NCBI GenBank assembly: GCA_019638595.1
Contig: JAHBTJ010000031.1
Coordinates: forward strand, 1-64,000
DNA: 64,000 nucleotides
Reading direction: 5' to 3'
From: Chitinophagaceae bacterium
GTDB lineage: Bacteria; Bacteroidota; Bacteroidia; Chitinophagales; Chitinophagaceae
Shown here: one piece after another, positions 46,437 to 56,051 of the stretch
Position numbering within the stretch: the first letter of the stretch is position 1
How the letters are laid out: the number at the start of each line of letters is the position of its first letter
Program-made: the position numbers and the translations under genes
Notes under the pieces: model-generated
The model's database searches: none
Told to the model about the DNA's origin: nothing
What the model saw: the letters and a program-made list of their open reading frames with translations, nothing else

Positions 46437-47258
46437 TTAGCTTTTACGAACTTTAGCAGCTTTACTTTTAGCAGCTTTTTTAGGAGCGGTTCTTGTTTTT
46501 TTCGTTCCTTCCAAACTCAGGCGTAACTGCTCAAACAAATCGCTTACGGGTTCTTCTGCAACCGCCTTTTTAGGCTCCGGCAACTTTTTACCTGCTGCTT
46601 TTGCCCGGATCAGTTGCATCAGCCTGGCTGTATATGTATCTTTAAAATCGGTGATCTTAAAAACACCTTCCATATTCCGTATAAGCGAATTGGCTATTGC
46701 CAGCTCTTTTTTCTGCACTGTTGTTGCTTTAACCTGGTAAACAGACGGATTTCTTATTTCGGAAATAAAATGCAGCGTATGCAGGATCAGTACTCCTTTG
46801 GCAGATCTTATTAATACAGGATGCTCTTTATTCCGGAAAACAAAACGCCCGATACCGGCATACCTGCTTTGTGAAATTGATCTTTCCAGCAGGGTAAAAG
46901 GTCTTTCACCTCCTTTGGCAGGATTTAAATAATAAGCGTTCTTGTATAATATAGGATCCACCTGGTCGAGCGTAACAAAGCTTTCAAGACTGATGCTTTT
47001 AGTTTGCTTTGGGCTGGCTTTTTCAAAGTCTTTATCGTCCAGCACCACATATTTCCCATTCACATTAAACCCCTTTACAATATTTTTCCATGGCACCTCT
47101 TTACCGGTTTTTTCATTCACCCTCTTAAACCTGATATGAGCATTACCGGTTTTATCAAGCATGTCAAAATCGAGCGTTCGTTCATTCACTGCGGAAAAAA
47201 GCTTAACCGGTATATTTACCAGCCCAAATACAATTGACCCTGTCCATATTGATTTCAT
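46437..47258 (-). CDS. ku: Non-homologous end-joining protein Ku
   Basis: The 273-residue protein is a bacterial Ku: SIWTGSIVFGLVNIPVKLFSA, RFKRVNEKTGKEVPW, IVKGFNVNGKYVVL and a Lys-rich C-terminus (ending KAAKSKAAKVRKS). It binds double-strand ends and recruits LigD. ligD is encoded just upstream on the same strand, with 53 bases between them, so both are likely in one operon. The basic tail is longer than the minimal core and could bind DNA. Confidence 0.96.
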   Translation of the reverse strand: MKSIWTGSIVFGLVNIPVKLFSAVNERTLDFDMLDKTGNAHIRFKRVNEKTGKEVPWKNIVKGFNVNGKYVVLDDKDFEKASPKQTKSISLESFVTLDQVDPILYKNAYYLNPAKGGERPFTLLERSISQSRYAGIGRFVFRNKEHPVLIRSAKGVLILHTLHFISEIRNPSVYQVKATTVQKKELAIANSLIRNMEGVFKITDFKDTYTARLMQLIRAKAAGKKLPEPKKAVAEEPVSDLFEQLRLSLEGTKKTRTAPKKAAKSKAAKVRKS

Positions 47259-47311
47259 GATACATAATGGTTTACTAAAATAACAGTGCTGCTTTTATCC
47301 ATACAGAGCCC

Positions 47312-49972
47312 CTACGCTTCCCTCTCTATTAACTGCAACCGCTTTAAACATTGTTCCATATTTATTCCCCTGCCTAAAACCGGTGTAAAAATATCGCCCC
47401 GCTTTTTAAGCAATGTGGGTACGTTTTCCAACGTAAAGTCTTCCATCCGCAATCCTTCCTTCACTTCTTTCCAATGCAACGGCATTGATACAGTCGCTTC
47501 TTTTTTCGGCCTTACCGCATAAGGAGCCGCCAGGGTAGCCTGTTGCCGGTTCTGCAAAAAATCAAGGTATATCCTTCCCTTTCGTTTATTCACCTGTCGT
47601 TCAATGCTGGTTAGCTTTGGAAGCTGCTGCTGAACCAGCGTAACAATGATCCTGGCAAATTCCCTGGATTGTTCATAATCATATTTTGTGCCAAGTGGAA
47701 TGTATATATGCATTCCTGTTGATCCGGATGTTTTAGGACAGGAAGGAATGTTAGCCTTTTCCAGCAACTGATGAATGCCCTGCGCTACTTCTATTACCTG
47801 GCTAAAAGTGTTGGTTTTAGAAGGATCTATATCCAGCAAACACCAGTCAGGATTTTCAGGCTTTTTAACCGTGCTGCTCCATGGATTGATCTCAATGCAG
47901 CCAAAATTGACCATATACAATAAGCTCGCCTCGTCCTTAGCTACCAGGAATTCCTTTTGCGTATTATCATCCTCACTTTTATAAGGCAAAGTTTCCATCC
48001 AATCAGGCACCTTGTCCTTTACATCTTTCTGGTAAAAGCTTTTGCCTTTATATCCATCCGGGAAACGGTACAAAGACTGGGGCCGGTTTTTTATATAAGG
48101 CAACATGTAAGAGGATATGCTGCGATAATATTCCAGCAGCCTTCCTTTGGTGATCTTCTTTTCGGGCCAATACAGCTTATCCAGATTGGTAAAAGTCAAA
48201 CTCTTACCATTTATTTTTTGGGTAACGTCCCCCTCCCCGGTTTTCAAAGAAGAGGTTTCTTTTTTCCCTGTAGTTGTTTTTTTCTTTTTCACGGCAAATG
48301 TTGTTTTACCTGGTTTTTTGATTGCAGGAGATTCATATTTCACATCCTTCGCGTCTTTATCTTCCCTGAGCCCTACAAACGAAGGATGCCTGAACAGCCC
48401 GTCTTCAGTAACTTCGGTGTATTGTACCTGCGCTACCAGTTGGGGTTTCAGCCATGTAATTTCCGGGAAGGAGGAATTGTATTGAAAAGGAGCGGGTCCT
48501 TTCATATCCGGTATTTCTTTTAACGGGGAACGTTGTGTAACAAACGGCTTGAATGCTTTTAGCAATTCTTTCTGCCGGCTTTCTGTAAAACCTGTTCCCA
48601 CCCGGCCGGCATAATATAACGCATCGCCGTTGTACCTGGCAAGCAGCAACGAACTGAATAATTTAGGAGATCCTTTTTTATGAGTATAGCCTATAATAAC
48701 AGCTTCTTCCGCCTGAGCTATTTTGATCTTTAACCAGTGATGGCTACGTATGCCGGGTTCGTAAATGCTATCTGACTTTTTGGCGATAATACCTTCCAGC
48801 CCCAGCCTTTTTGCCTGCGAAAAGAAATCTTTACCGCGCCCCGCTACTGAAAACCCGGTACGCACAATACCTTCGCTCTGCAACAACGGTAAAGACTGCA
48901 ATACCTGTATGCGTTCCCGCAGGGGTAATTTCGTCAGATCTTTCCCTTCCAGCCACAAAATGTCAAAAACATAATATAAAAGATTTTCTTTCGACTGTCC
49001 GTTCCAGTTTTGCAAAGCGGTAAAGCGTGATATTCCTTTTTTATCTACGGCAACTATTTCACCATCCAATACTACATTTATATTCCAATGTACCAGCTCA
49101 TCGTATACCGCGCTGAATTTTTCATTAAAGCTTTTGTTATTGCGGGAGCTTAGCTTCACTTTACTTTTGTTCAACATTGCAATGGTTCGGTAGCCGTCCC
49201 ACTTTATTTCAAAACGCCAGCCTGCATCATCAAAAGGTTCCTTTACAACAGATGCAAGCATAGGCGCTATTGCAGAAGGAGCAGGCATAGCCGGCAGCTT
49301 CTTTATTTTTTCAATAAGCTTTCCCACCCCATTGGCAGGAGTATCATCGGCCTTTGTTTTTGTTTTCCGGGGGCCGGATATCCAAACATCAGGTTTCTTT
49401 TGTTTTTCCAGCGAAGCGTTGGTCTTATTGCTTACCACCGATCTGTCCTTACGTAAAATGTCTGAGGCGGCAGCATAGCTGTCCTTATGCTTGATCAACA
49501 GCCAGGCATTATCTTCCATTCCTTTTGTTTTTACCATGGCAAATTCACCTTTCAGCTTTTTACCATATAGCCGTATTTTTATGGAGCCTTCTTTCAATTG
49601 TTTTAACAACGATTTTTCCATAGCCTCCTTCCCTGTGGTGCCATCCGTTGTTTCATAATATCCTTCATCCCATATAATTACCGAACCCGCGCCATAGTTC
49701 CCTTCAGGAATAATACCTTCAAAATTTTTATAATCGTACGGATGGTCTTCCACCATTACCGCCAGCCGCTTAACGGCAGGATCCAGCGATGGCCCTTTGG
49801 GTATTGCCCAACTTTTTAAAACCGCTTTCATTTCAAGCCTGAAATCGTAGTGCAGGCGGGAGGCCTGATGCTTTTGTACCACGAACGCCAGTGTATTGGT
49901 TTTGCTTTTACCCCCTGCCGGTTCAGGCGTGCTTTTAAAAGAGCGTTTTTGCCTGTAAGTAGTTAACGCCAT
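47312..49972 (-). CDS. ligD: ATP-dependent DNA ligase D (three-domain)
   Basis: The 886-residue protein has the order 3'-phosphoesterase, ligase, polymerase. The phosphoesterase (about 20-170) carries QKHQASRLHYDFRLEM and MVEDHPYDYKNFEG; the ligase core shows EIKWDGYR with the adenylated Lys near 257 and LVLDGEIVAVD-like VVLDGEIVAVD; the primase-polymerase (about 600-880) shows LDKLYWPEKKITKGRLLEYY, FGCIEINPW, LDIDPSKTN and SGSTGMHIYIPLG. It processes and seals breaks with Ku. A Lys-rich linker (about 565-590) joins ligase and polymerase. Start at 49972. Confidence 0.97.
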   Translation of the reverse strand: MALTTYRQKRSFKSTPEPAGGKSKTNTLAFVVQKHQASRLHYDFRLEMKAVLKSWAIPKGPSLDPAVKRLAVMVEDHPYDYKNFEGIIPEGNYGAGSVIIWDEGYYETTDGTTGKEAMEKSLLKQLKEGSIKIRLYGKKLKGEFAMVKTKGMEDNAWLLIKHKDSYAAASDILRKDRSVVSNKTNASLEKQKKPDVWISGPRKTKTKADDTPANGVGKLIEKIKKLPAMPAPSAIAPMLASVVKEPFDDAGWRFEIKWDGYRTIAMLNKSKVKLSSRNNKSFNEKFSAVYDELVHWNINVVLDGEIVAVDKKGISRFTALQNWNGQSKENLLYYVFDILWLEGKDLTKLPLRERIQVLQSLPLLQSEGIVRTGFSVAGRGKDFFSQAKRLGLEGIIAKKSDSIYEPGIRSHHWLKIKIAQAEEAVIIGYTHKKGSPKLFSSLLLARYNGDALYYAGRVGTGFTESRQKELLKAFKPFVTQRSPLKEIPDMKGPAPFQYNSSFPEITWLKPQLVAQVQYTEVTEDGLFRHPSFVGLREDKDAKDVKYESPAIKKPGKTTFAVKKKKTTTGKKETSSLKTGEGDVTQKINGKSLTFTNLDKLYWPEKKITKGRLLEYYRSISSYMLPYIKNRPQSLYRFPDGYKGKSFYQKDVKDKVPDWMETLPYKSEDDNTQKEFLVAKDEASLLYMVNFGCIEINPWSSTVKKPENPDWCLLDIDPSKTNTFSQVIEVAQGIHQLLEKANIPSCPKTSGSTGMHIYIPLGTKYDYEQSREFARIIVTLVQQQLPKLTSIERQVNKRKGRIYLDFLQNRQQATLAAPYAVRPKKEATVSMPLHWKEVKEGLRMEDFTLENVPTLLKKRGDIFTPVLGRGINMEQCLKRLQLIEREA

Positions 49973-50047
49973 TGAACACCATTAAATGTGAAGCAATAAA
50001 ATGTGTGGGAAGGGACAAAAGGTTCCGTAAAGTTATCGAATCTTTGC

Positions 50048-51310
50048 TTACCTTATCAATGCCTGTATGGTTTCGGGAGATTGTTGCTGTAAAACAATCA
50101 ATTTTCCAACGGTGAGCTCAGCAAAAACCTCCGGGGTATAATGCCTGATCGTTAACAATGTCAATCCTTTTTCCACCTGCACATCAAACAGCTCCGAGGC
50201 CAACGCAGCAAGTTGGTCCGTTCTGCCTTCCTTATCATCTGTGCAAACCATCAGCCGTACAGCGCCGGTTTGCACCAGGTTGGCAACCGTTTTATTTTCT
50301 TTCAGCAAATGATAAAGTCCCGACATTTCCTTTTCACCCATAAAGGAAAAATCTTTTGAATGCAGGTGCAGCAACACCTGGCCGGATTTCAGCACAATAA
50401 CAGGGGGTAGGTTCTTTATACTTTTATTATGTATAAGCGTTCCCGGCAGCGAAGCGTTGAGAAAGCATTTTACATACAAAGGAATATTATTATTCTGCAA
50501 AGGCTTGATCGTTTTGGGATGAATGACCTGCGCGCCGTAATAAGCCATCTCAATGATCTCATCGTAGCTCAGCTCGCTGATCACCTGCGCCGAAGGAAAA
50601 GTTTTGGGATCCGCATTCATTACTCCCTCCACATCTTTCCATATAGTAACACTTTCAGCCTGCAATACAGCGGCAAAAATGGCCGCAGTATAATCGCTCC
50701 CTTCCCGCCCTAAAGTGGTGCTCTCATTTTCATCGGTAGCCCCTATAAATCCCTGGGTTACTACCATATTAACATTTTGATATTGGGGTAGTATCTTTTC
50801 TTTTACATGCAGGCTGGTTATATTCCAGTCAATACCGGCATCGCGGAAATTATCGTCTGTTCTAAAAACATCCCTGATGTCTATCCAGGCATTCAGCAGC
50901 TTTTGCTCATTAAGATAAGCGCTGATGATAGTAGTGGAAAGCAATTCTCCCAGGCACACGATCTGGTCGTAGTAATAATCAAAATCTCTTACCGGCTTAT
51001 CATGCAGGGCCCATTCTACTTCTGTAAACAACTGGGTTAATTGCTCCAGCGCCTGGTTATAGTGAGTGATAAGCAGGTATTTGGCAGTAGTAAGATGCTG
51101 CCGTTTTACCTGAGCAAAAAGCTGCAACGCTTCTTCTTTCCGGTCGTGATAAAACGCTTCCGCCACTTTTTCAAGCGCATTGGTGGTTTTTCCCATAGCG
51201 GATATTACTACCAGCAATTGATCATTGGTATATAATGAAAGCACAGAAGCCAGTTGCTGGATCCTTTCAACGCTGTTAACACTGGCGCCACCGAACTTAA
51301 AAACCTTCAT
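50048..51310 (-). CDS. lysC: Aspartate kinase
   Basis: The 420-residue protein is a monofunctional aspartokinase: MKVFKFGGASVNS, LVVISAMGKTTNAL, TTLGREGSDYTAA (nucleotide binding), and VEGVMNADPKTF with MAYYGAQVIHPKTI. It makes 4-phospho-aspartate for lysine, threonine and methionine. The C-terminal ACT-like part (about 300-420) is present but divergent from feedback-sensitive forms. It is transcribed away from the ABC ATPase gene, and ligD lies 75 bases downstream on the same strand. Confidence 0.95.
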   Translation of the reverse strand: MKVFKFGGASVNSVERIQQLASVLSLYTNDQLLVVISAMGKTTNALEKVAEAFYHDRKEEALQLFAQVKRQHLTTAKYLLITHYNQALEQLTQLFTEVEWALHDKPVRDFDYYYDQIVCLGELLSTTIISAYLNEQKLLNAWIDIRDVFRTDDNFRDAGIDWNITSLHVKEKILPQYQNVNMVVTQGFIGATDENESTTLGREGSDYTAAIFAAVLQAESVTIWKDVEGVMNADPKTFPSAQVISELSYDEIIEMAYYGAQVIHPKTIKPLQNNNIPLYVKCFLNASLPGTLIHNKSIKNLPPVIVLKSGQVLLHLHSKDFSFMGEKEMSGLYHLLKENKTVANLVQTGAVRLMVCTDDKEGRTDQLAALASELFDVQVEKGLTLLTIRHYTPEVFAELTVGKLIVLQQQSPETIQALIR

Positions 51311-51462
51311 GCAGGTATGCTATTTATTGAATACTACTTTATAAAGCAGGCAAAGATACTATTAAGGAGTATTCTTTAAGCCCCGGATTGTTTGTGTTAA
51401 CTATTGCTAAGAAGCGCTTTAAATAGTTTGATATAATATATAACTGGCTTAACTTGCCGCCC

Positions 51463-52227
51463 ATGGATCGGGAAAAAGTGATTTCTGTAAAAAATCTTAC
51501 TAAAAATTACGGCAGCTTCGAGGCGGTAAAGGGGATCAGCTTTGATGTATACGAAGGGGAGATATTTGGCTTGCTGGGTCCCAATGGAGCAGGAAAATCA
51601 ACTACCCTTGAAATTATTGAAACGCTCCGCAAAAAAAGCGGCGGTGAAGTGTGGGTGGATGGTTACAATATAGACCGCGACGCCGGTAAAATAAAAAAGA
51701 TCATTGGCGTACAGCTACAATCTTCCGGTTTCTACCCGGGACTGAATCTTACAGAACTGGTAGAATTGTTCAGCGGTTTATACAACCAGCCGGTTGATGC
51801 GAAAGAATTGCTTCAACTGGTGAACCTTACAGATAAATCACATGCTAAATTCAAAGAGCTGAGCGGCGGGCAAAAACAGCGTTTTTCTATCGCCACTACC
51901 CTTATAAATAAGCCGCGCATTATCTTCCTCGACGAACCTACTACGGGTCTCGATCCGCAGGCAAGAAGAAATTTGTGGAACCTGATCCGGGACATCCGGT
52001 CGAAGGGTACTACAGTGATCATTACCACCCATTATATGGACGAGGCGGAAATATTATGCGACCGCGTAGCCATTATTGACCAGGGCAGGATCATCGCGTT
52101 ACAATCGCCCGATCAATTGATAGATGAGCTGGTTGCATCGGGATTTGAACGCCCGAAAGAAGTAAAGCAGGCCAACCTGGAGGATGTATTCATCCATCTT
52201 ACCGGCCGTACCCTCAGAAGTGAATAA
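51463..52227 (+). CDS. ABC transporter ATP-binding protein without a neighbouring permease
   Basis: The 254-residue protein is a complete ABC ATPase: LLGPNGAGKSTTL (Walker A), VQLQSSGFYPGLNL, ELSGGQKQRFSIA (signature), IIFLDEPTTGLDP (Walker B) and TTHYMDEAEILCDRVAII. It resembles DrrA/CcmA-like ATPases of ABC-2 exporters. The ATG at 51463 (MDREKV) is preferred over the upstream TTG. No permease gene is adjacent: the next gene, 30 bases on, encodes an FKBP. The permease, if any, is elsewhere. Confidence 0.92.
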   Translation: MDREKVISVKNLTKNYGSFEAVKGISFDVYEGEIFGLLGPNGAGKSTTLEIIETLRKKSGGEVWVDGYNIDRDAGKIKKIIGVQLQSSGFYPGLNLTELVELFSGLYNQPVDAKELLQLVNLTDKSHAKFKELSGGQKQRFSIATTLINKPRIIFLDEPTTGLDPQARRNLWNLIRDIRSKGTTVIITTHYMDEAEILCDRVAIIDQGRIIALQSPDQLIDELVASGFERPKEVKQANLEDVFIHLTGRTLRSE

Positions 52228-52257
52228 TAACTAACTATAGCATTCAAACCATACAAC

Positions 52258-52992
52258 ATGAAAAAAAGCATTTTGATTTTCCTGCTATCCGGAGCCTCTG
52301 TTTCACTGTTCGCGCAAACCAAACCGGCGCCTAAAAAGCCTGCGGCAAAACCTGCAGCCACGGCTAATGCCGGTGTGGCCCGTCCTCCCGTGCTGAATAC
52401 TGCATTAGACAGTTTGAGCTACGCGCTGGGCATGATAGATGCCAGCTTCTTTAAGTCGCAGGGAGTGGAAAAGATCAACTATCCCATGATGAACAAAGGT
52501 TTTGAGGATGTATTGAGAGGAAACAATACTTTATTAACTACACAACAAGCAGATATGACAATAAGAGAACAACTGCAGGCCTTCATGCGTAAAAAAGCGC
52601 AGGCAACTATTGATGAAGGCAGCGCGTTCCTGGCAGAGAACAAAAAAAGAGAAGGAGTAAAAGAAACCGCCAGCGGTTTGCAATACGAAATACTTACCAT
52701 GGGCACAGGTCCCAAACCTTCGGATACCAGCACCGTTAAAGTACATTACGAAGGCTTTTTGATCAATGGCAAAAAGTTCGACAGTTCGCGCGACCGGGGT
52801 GAGCCTATCTCTTTCGCGCTGAACCAGGTTATCAGGGGATGGACAGAAGGTGTGCAACTGATGCCGGTGGGGTCAAGATTTAAATTTTACATACCCTATA
52901 CGCTTGGCTATGGAGAACAGGGCGCGGGCGGCACCATACCCGGCGGCGCAGCATTGATCTTTGATGTTGAGCTGATAGATATTGTTCAGTGA
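52258..52992 (+). CDS. Secreted FKBP-type peptidyl-prolyl isomerase
   Basis: A signal peptide (MKKSILIFLLSGASVSLFAQ) and a Lys/Pro/Ala linker are followed by an FKBP N-terminal dimerisation helix region (about 45-135) and a C-terminal FKBP domain (GPKPSDTSTVKVHYEGFLINGKKFDSS, GWTEGVQLMPVGSRFKFYIP, GGAALIFDVELIDI). This is the FkpA/Mip layout, a periplasmic folding helper. It follows the ABC ATPase gene by 30 bases. The linker of alternating Lys/Pro/Ala near residues 20-45 is low complexity. Confidence 0.93.
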   Translation: MKKSILIFLLSGASVSLFAQTKPAPKKPAAKPAATANAGVARPPVLNTALDSLSYALGMIDASFFKSQGVEKINYPMMNKGFEDVLRGNNTLLTTQQADMTIREQLQAFMRKKAQATIDEGSAFLAENKKREGVKETASGLQYEILTMGTGPKPSDTSTVKVHYEGFLINGKKFDSSRDRGEPISFALNQVIRGWTEGVQLMPVGSRFKFYIPYTLGYGEQGAGGTIPGGAALIFDVELIDIVQ

Positions 52993-53024
52993 TCAACTTA
53001 TTTTAGCAACCATCATAATCATTT

Positions 53025-53555
53025 ATGCAGGAAAACGATCCGAAATACCCGATCGGGCACTATAGTCCGGAAGCATTTTCTCTTTCAACCAAAGAAAGCT
53101 GGCTGGCAGATATAAACTATTTGCCGCAACTGCTGGAAAACGCCCTGCTCAACCTGGATGAGGCTCAACTGCAAACACCTTACCGCGAAGGCGGCTGGAC
53201 CATTCAGCAACTGGTACATCACGTTGCAGACAGCCATATGAATGCTTTTTGCAGGTTCAGGCTTGGCTTAACCGAAAGCAATCCCACTATTCGTCCTTAC
53301 GATGAAAAAAGCTGGGCGGAATTGTACGATGTAAAGCACCTGCCGGTAAATATCTCCCTAACGTTACTGCATACCCTGCATGCGCGTTGGTATACATTGC
53401 TGAATGCGCTTTGTGACCAGGACTGGCAACGCACCGTATATCACCCCGTGCAGCATAAAACACTCACATTATGGCATTTGCTGGGAAGCTATGCATGGCA
53501 TGGTAAACATCATACCGCGCATATAACGGCGCTCAGGGAAAGGATGGGATGGTGA
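53025..53555 (+). CDS. YfiT/DinB-family putative metal-dependent hydrolase or transferase
   Basis: The 176-residue protein matches the YfiT (DinB-fold) family: DPKYPIGHY, GGWTIQQLVHHVADSHMN with the metal-binding His, RPYDEKSWAEL and LLGSYAWHGKHHTAHI. Members bind a metal with three His and act as thiol transferases or hydrolases; the substrate here is unknown. It starts 32 bases after the FKBP gene and lies 25 bases before the Nudix gene, so a shared transcript is likely. Confidence 0.9.
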   Translation: MQENDPKYPIGHYSPEAFSLSTKESWLADINYLPQLLENALLNLDEAQLQTPYREGGWTIQQLVHHVADSHMNAFCRFRLGLTESNPTIRPYDEKSWAELYDVKHLPVNISLTLLHTLHARWYTLLNALCDQDWQRTVYHPVQHKTLTLWHLLGSYAWHGKHHTAHITALRERMGW

Positions 53556-53580
53556 AAAATTTCAAATCAAATGGTTTATT

Positions 53581-54138
53581 ATGAAAGATATGAAATGGAA
53601 AACGCTTTCGTCGGAATACCTGTACAAAGCTACCTGGTTCACTATCCGGAAAGACAGGTGTGAAACTCCTGAAAAAAAAATAGTAGACCCTTACTATGTG
53701 TATGAGTTTCCTACCTGGGTAACCGCGGTAGCGTTAACAGAAGACAACCAGGTTGTAATGGTGCGCCAGTACAGGCACGCTTTGGGTGAAACCATATTTG
53801 AAATTCCGGGAGGCTGTGTGGATGATACAGATGCTTCGCTGCAGGATGCCATTGCAAGAGAATTGCTGGAAGAGACCGGCTATTCTTTTGCTTCGTTTGA
53901 ATATATGGGCAAAATATCTCCCAATCCTTCCACCAACGACAACTATATGCACATGTTCCTGGCCAGGGGAGGGAAAAAGACAGGTGAGCAACAGCTCGAC
54001 CATAATGAAGAGATTGAAGTATATCTTTTTTCGATTGACGAATTAAAACAGATGCTGAAGGAAAACAAGATCGTGCAGGCGCTGCATGCTACCTGTATTT
54101 TCTACGCGCTTAACAAGCTGGGTGTTTTATCTTACTAA
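53581..54138 (+). CDS. Nudix hydrolase (ADP-ribose pyrophosphatase-like)
   Basis: The 185-residue protein has the Nudix box GGCVDDTDASLQDAIARELLEETGY, with the REx2EEx G core, after VRQYRHALGETIFEIP. The approach and C-terminal part (YMHMFLARGG, EEIEVYLFSIDELKQML) resemble ADP-ribose pyrophosphatases of the NudF kind. It removes nucleotide-linked waste compounds. A second in-frame Met at codon 4 (53590) is also possible as start. Confidence 0.92.
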   Translation: MKDMKWKTLSSEYLYKATWFTIRKDRCETPEKKIVDPYYVYEFPTWVTAVALTEDNQVVMVRQYRHALGETIFEIPGGCVDDTDASLQDAIARELLEETGYSFASFEYMGKISPNPSTNDNYMHMFLARGGKKTGEQQLDHNEEIEVYLFSIDELKQMLKENKIVQALHATCIFYALNKLGVLSY

Positions 54139-54172
54139 TACCACTACAATTCAACACAGGCAGCAATACTCT

Positions 54173-54949
54173 TTACCTGGTTATTATAGCATAAATAATT
54201 CCCCCGGCAAATGCCAGTACCCCTATCACCATAAAAAACAGGAAAAGCCCTAAAAGGTAAGCTCCCATAGCCCTGAAAAAACCTGCTATATTTTTTTGCC
54301 TGAAAAACTGCATGCACACACTAATTTGATACACAATAGCTATAATGGCTACAAAAGCGGTAAAGCTTCGCATCAGGTTGATGTTTGACCGGTCGAGAAT
54401 AAATAGCAGTAATATCAATACAATGCTGATCAATGTTGTTTGCGCTGTAATAAAAGTATGAAGCGTTAAATGCTCTGCGTAATTGAGCTTATGCTTTCCA
54501 TACAGCCAAAATGTAGCAAGTGCAAAAAACGGAAGCTGCAGCAACATTATAAGGTTGTAATACCTGCCTTGAAATTCACTCACTTTTTGCATCATCTGCA
54601 TCTGCCCGGCATTTCCCTCCCCCATTCCCACAACCTGCATGGAACTTTCCATAAAATGGGTATTTACCATAATAAATGTGGCGAGCGCCCCTATGATGAG
54701 TATATACTGAAAAGGAGTGCCGTAACGTTTCCGCTTATTTTCAATAATATACTCCCGTATTACCTTACCCGGTTTACGAAAAAGCCCTGCCATCAGGTGA
54801 AAAAAGCCTTTATCGGTATGTGTAAACGCATGGCTTATTTCATGCCCGATATACCCCATGGTAATTCTGTGAGCCAGCTTCTGACCACAGTTATTGCAAA
54901 AATTCCCGGAAAATTCGTTGTTGCAGTTAGCGCAAATGTGTGTAGGCAT
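54173..54949 (-). CDS. DUF3667 membrane protein with zinc ribbon
   Basis: The 258-residue protein has an N-terminal zinc ribbon (ICANCNNEFSGNFCNNCGQK), the conserved ITMGYIGHEISHAF and KPGKVIREYIIENKRKRYGTPFQYILI of DUF3667, and four or five hydrophobic membrane segments after residue about 85. The function is unknown; the family is common in Bacteroidota. The convergent Nudix gene ends 34 bases away, and murB starts upstream on the same strand. Confidence 0.9.
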   Translation of the reverse strand: MPTHICANCNNEFSGNFCNNCGQKLAHRITMGYIGHEISHAFTHTDKGFFHLMAGLFRKPGKVIREYIIENKRKRYGTPFQYILIIGALATFIMVNTHFMESSMQVVGMGEGNAGQMQMMQKVSEFQGRYYNLIMLLQLPFFALATFWLYGKHKLNYAEHLTLHTFITAQTTLISIVLILLLFILDRSNINLMRSFTAFVAIIAIVYQISVCMQFFRQKNIAGFFRAMGAYLLGLFLFFMVIGVLAFAGGIIYAIITR

Positions 54950-54964
54950 AGCCAGCTTTTGTAA

Positions 54965-55993
54965 TCAATAAATATTTACTTCCCTTTCCAGTGTTACCCC
55001 AAACTTTGCCTGCACGCTTTCAAGAACCTGTTCACTTAAATCATATATCTCGCTGCCCGTAGCGCCTCCGTAATTCACCAGCACCAGCGCCTGCTTTGCA
55101 TGCACGCCTGCCGCTCCTTTCCGGTATCCCTTCCAGCTTACGGCTTCTGCAGGACCACTGTGTTCTATCAGCCAGCCGGCAGCGAGCTTTACCATTCCAT
55201 CAGCATTTTCATAACCAACTATAGAAGGATATTTTTCTTTTAATCCGGCATACTGCTCTTTACTCACTAAAGGGTTCTTAAAAAAACTTCCGGCGTTTCC
55301 GGTAACAGAAGGATCAGGCAGTTTGGAAGAACGGATATTGATAACTGCCTGTGATACAGCGTGGATACTCAACGAGTTGATATTCATCTTATCCAGTTCC
55401 TGCTGTATAGCGCCATATGCTGTATGAAATACCGGTTGTTTTCTCAAGCAAAAATTCACATTCAGTATTACATATTGCCCTTTCAGCTCTTTTTTAAAAA
55501 CACTTTCCCGGTAACCAAAATTACAGTCGCCAGCCGTGAAGGTATGTATTTTTTTTTCGCGCAGGTGAAAAGCTTCCAGGCTGTTGAATACTTCTTTCAG
55601 CTCAACGCCATAAGCGCCTATATTCTGCATAGGAGCAGCGCCCACATTACCGGGGATCAACGAGAGGTTTTCCAGGCCTGCCCAATTCCTCGAAATGGCA
55701 TATTGAACGAACCTGTGCCAGTTTTCGCCGGCGCCTGCTTTCACATATACAAATGAATGGTCTTCGCCCAGCTCTTCAATACCCATTATGTTATTTTTCC
55801 ACACCCAGCCATTTATATTTTGGGTAAACAGTACATTACTGCCACCGCCTAAAACAATTACCTCATCTCTGCCAGCCTGTTCGGTAAGCCATGCAAGCTC
55901 ATCCGCATCCGAAAAGCCTGCAAAATATTTTGCACACACTTCAATCCCGAAAGTATTGTATTGCCGGAGCGGAATATTTTCCTGAATTTGCAT
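54965..55993 (-). CDS. murB: UDP-N-acetylenolpyruvoylglucosamine reductase
   Basis: From the ATG at 55993 the product is 342 residues, the same length as E. coli MurB, beginning MQIQENIPLRQYNTFG. It has FAD-binding VLGGGSNVLFT, LSLIPGNVGAAPMQNIGAYGVEL and the catalytic GNAGSFFKNP with the active Ser. It reduces the enolpyruvyl precursor of peptidoglycan. A longer reading from 56089 would overlap the divergent oxidoreductase gene and add a hydrophobic stretch that MurB lacks, so it is rejected. The DUF3667 gene follows 15 bases after the stop. Confidence 0.95.
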   Translation of the reverse strand: MQIQENIPLRQYNTFGIEVCAKYFAGFSDADELAWLTEQAGRDEVIVLGGGSNVLFTQNINGWVWKNNIMGIEELGEDHSFVYVKAGAGENWHRFVQYAISRNWAGLENLSLIPGNVGAAPMQNIGAYGVELKEVFNSLEAFHLREKKIHTFTAGDCNFGYRESVFKKELKGQYVILNVNFCLRKQPVFHTAYGAIQQELDKMNINSLSIHAVSQAVINIRSSKLPDPSVTGNAGSFFKNPLVSKEQYAGLKEKYPSIVGYENADGMVKLAAGWLIEHSGPAEAVSWKGYRKGAAGVHAKQALVLVNYGGATGSEIYDLSEQVLESVQAKFGVTLEREVNIY

Positions 55994-56051
55994 ACCATTG
56001 CTATTTACCGCAAAATAAATCAAAAACATGCACACAAAAACAGCTTTAAGC

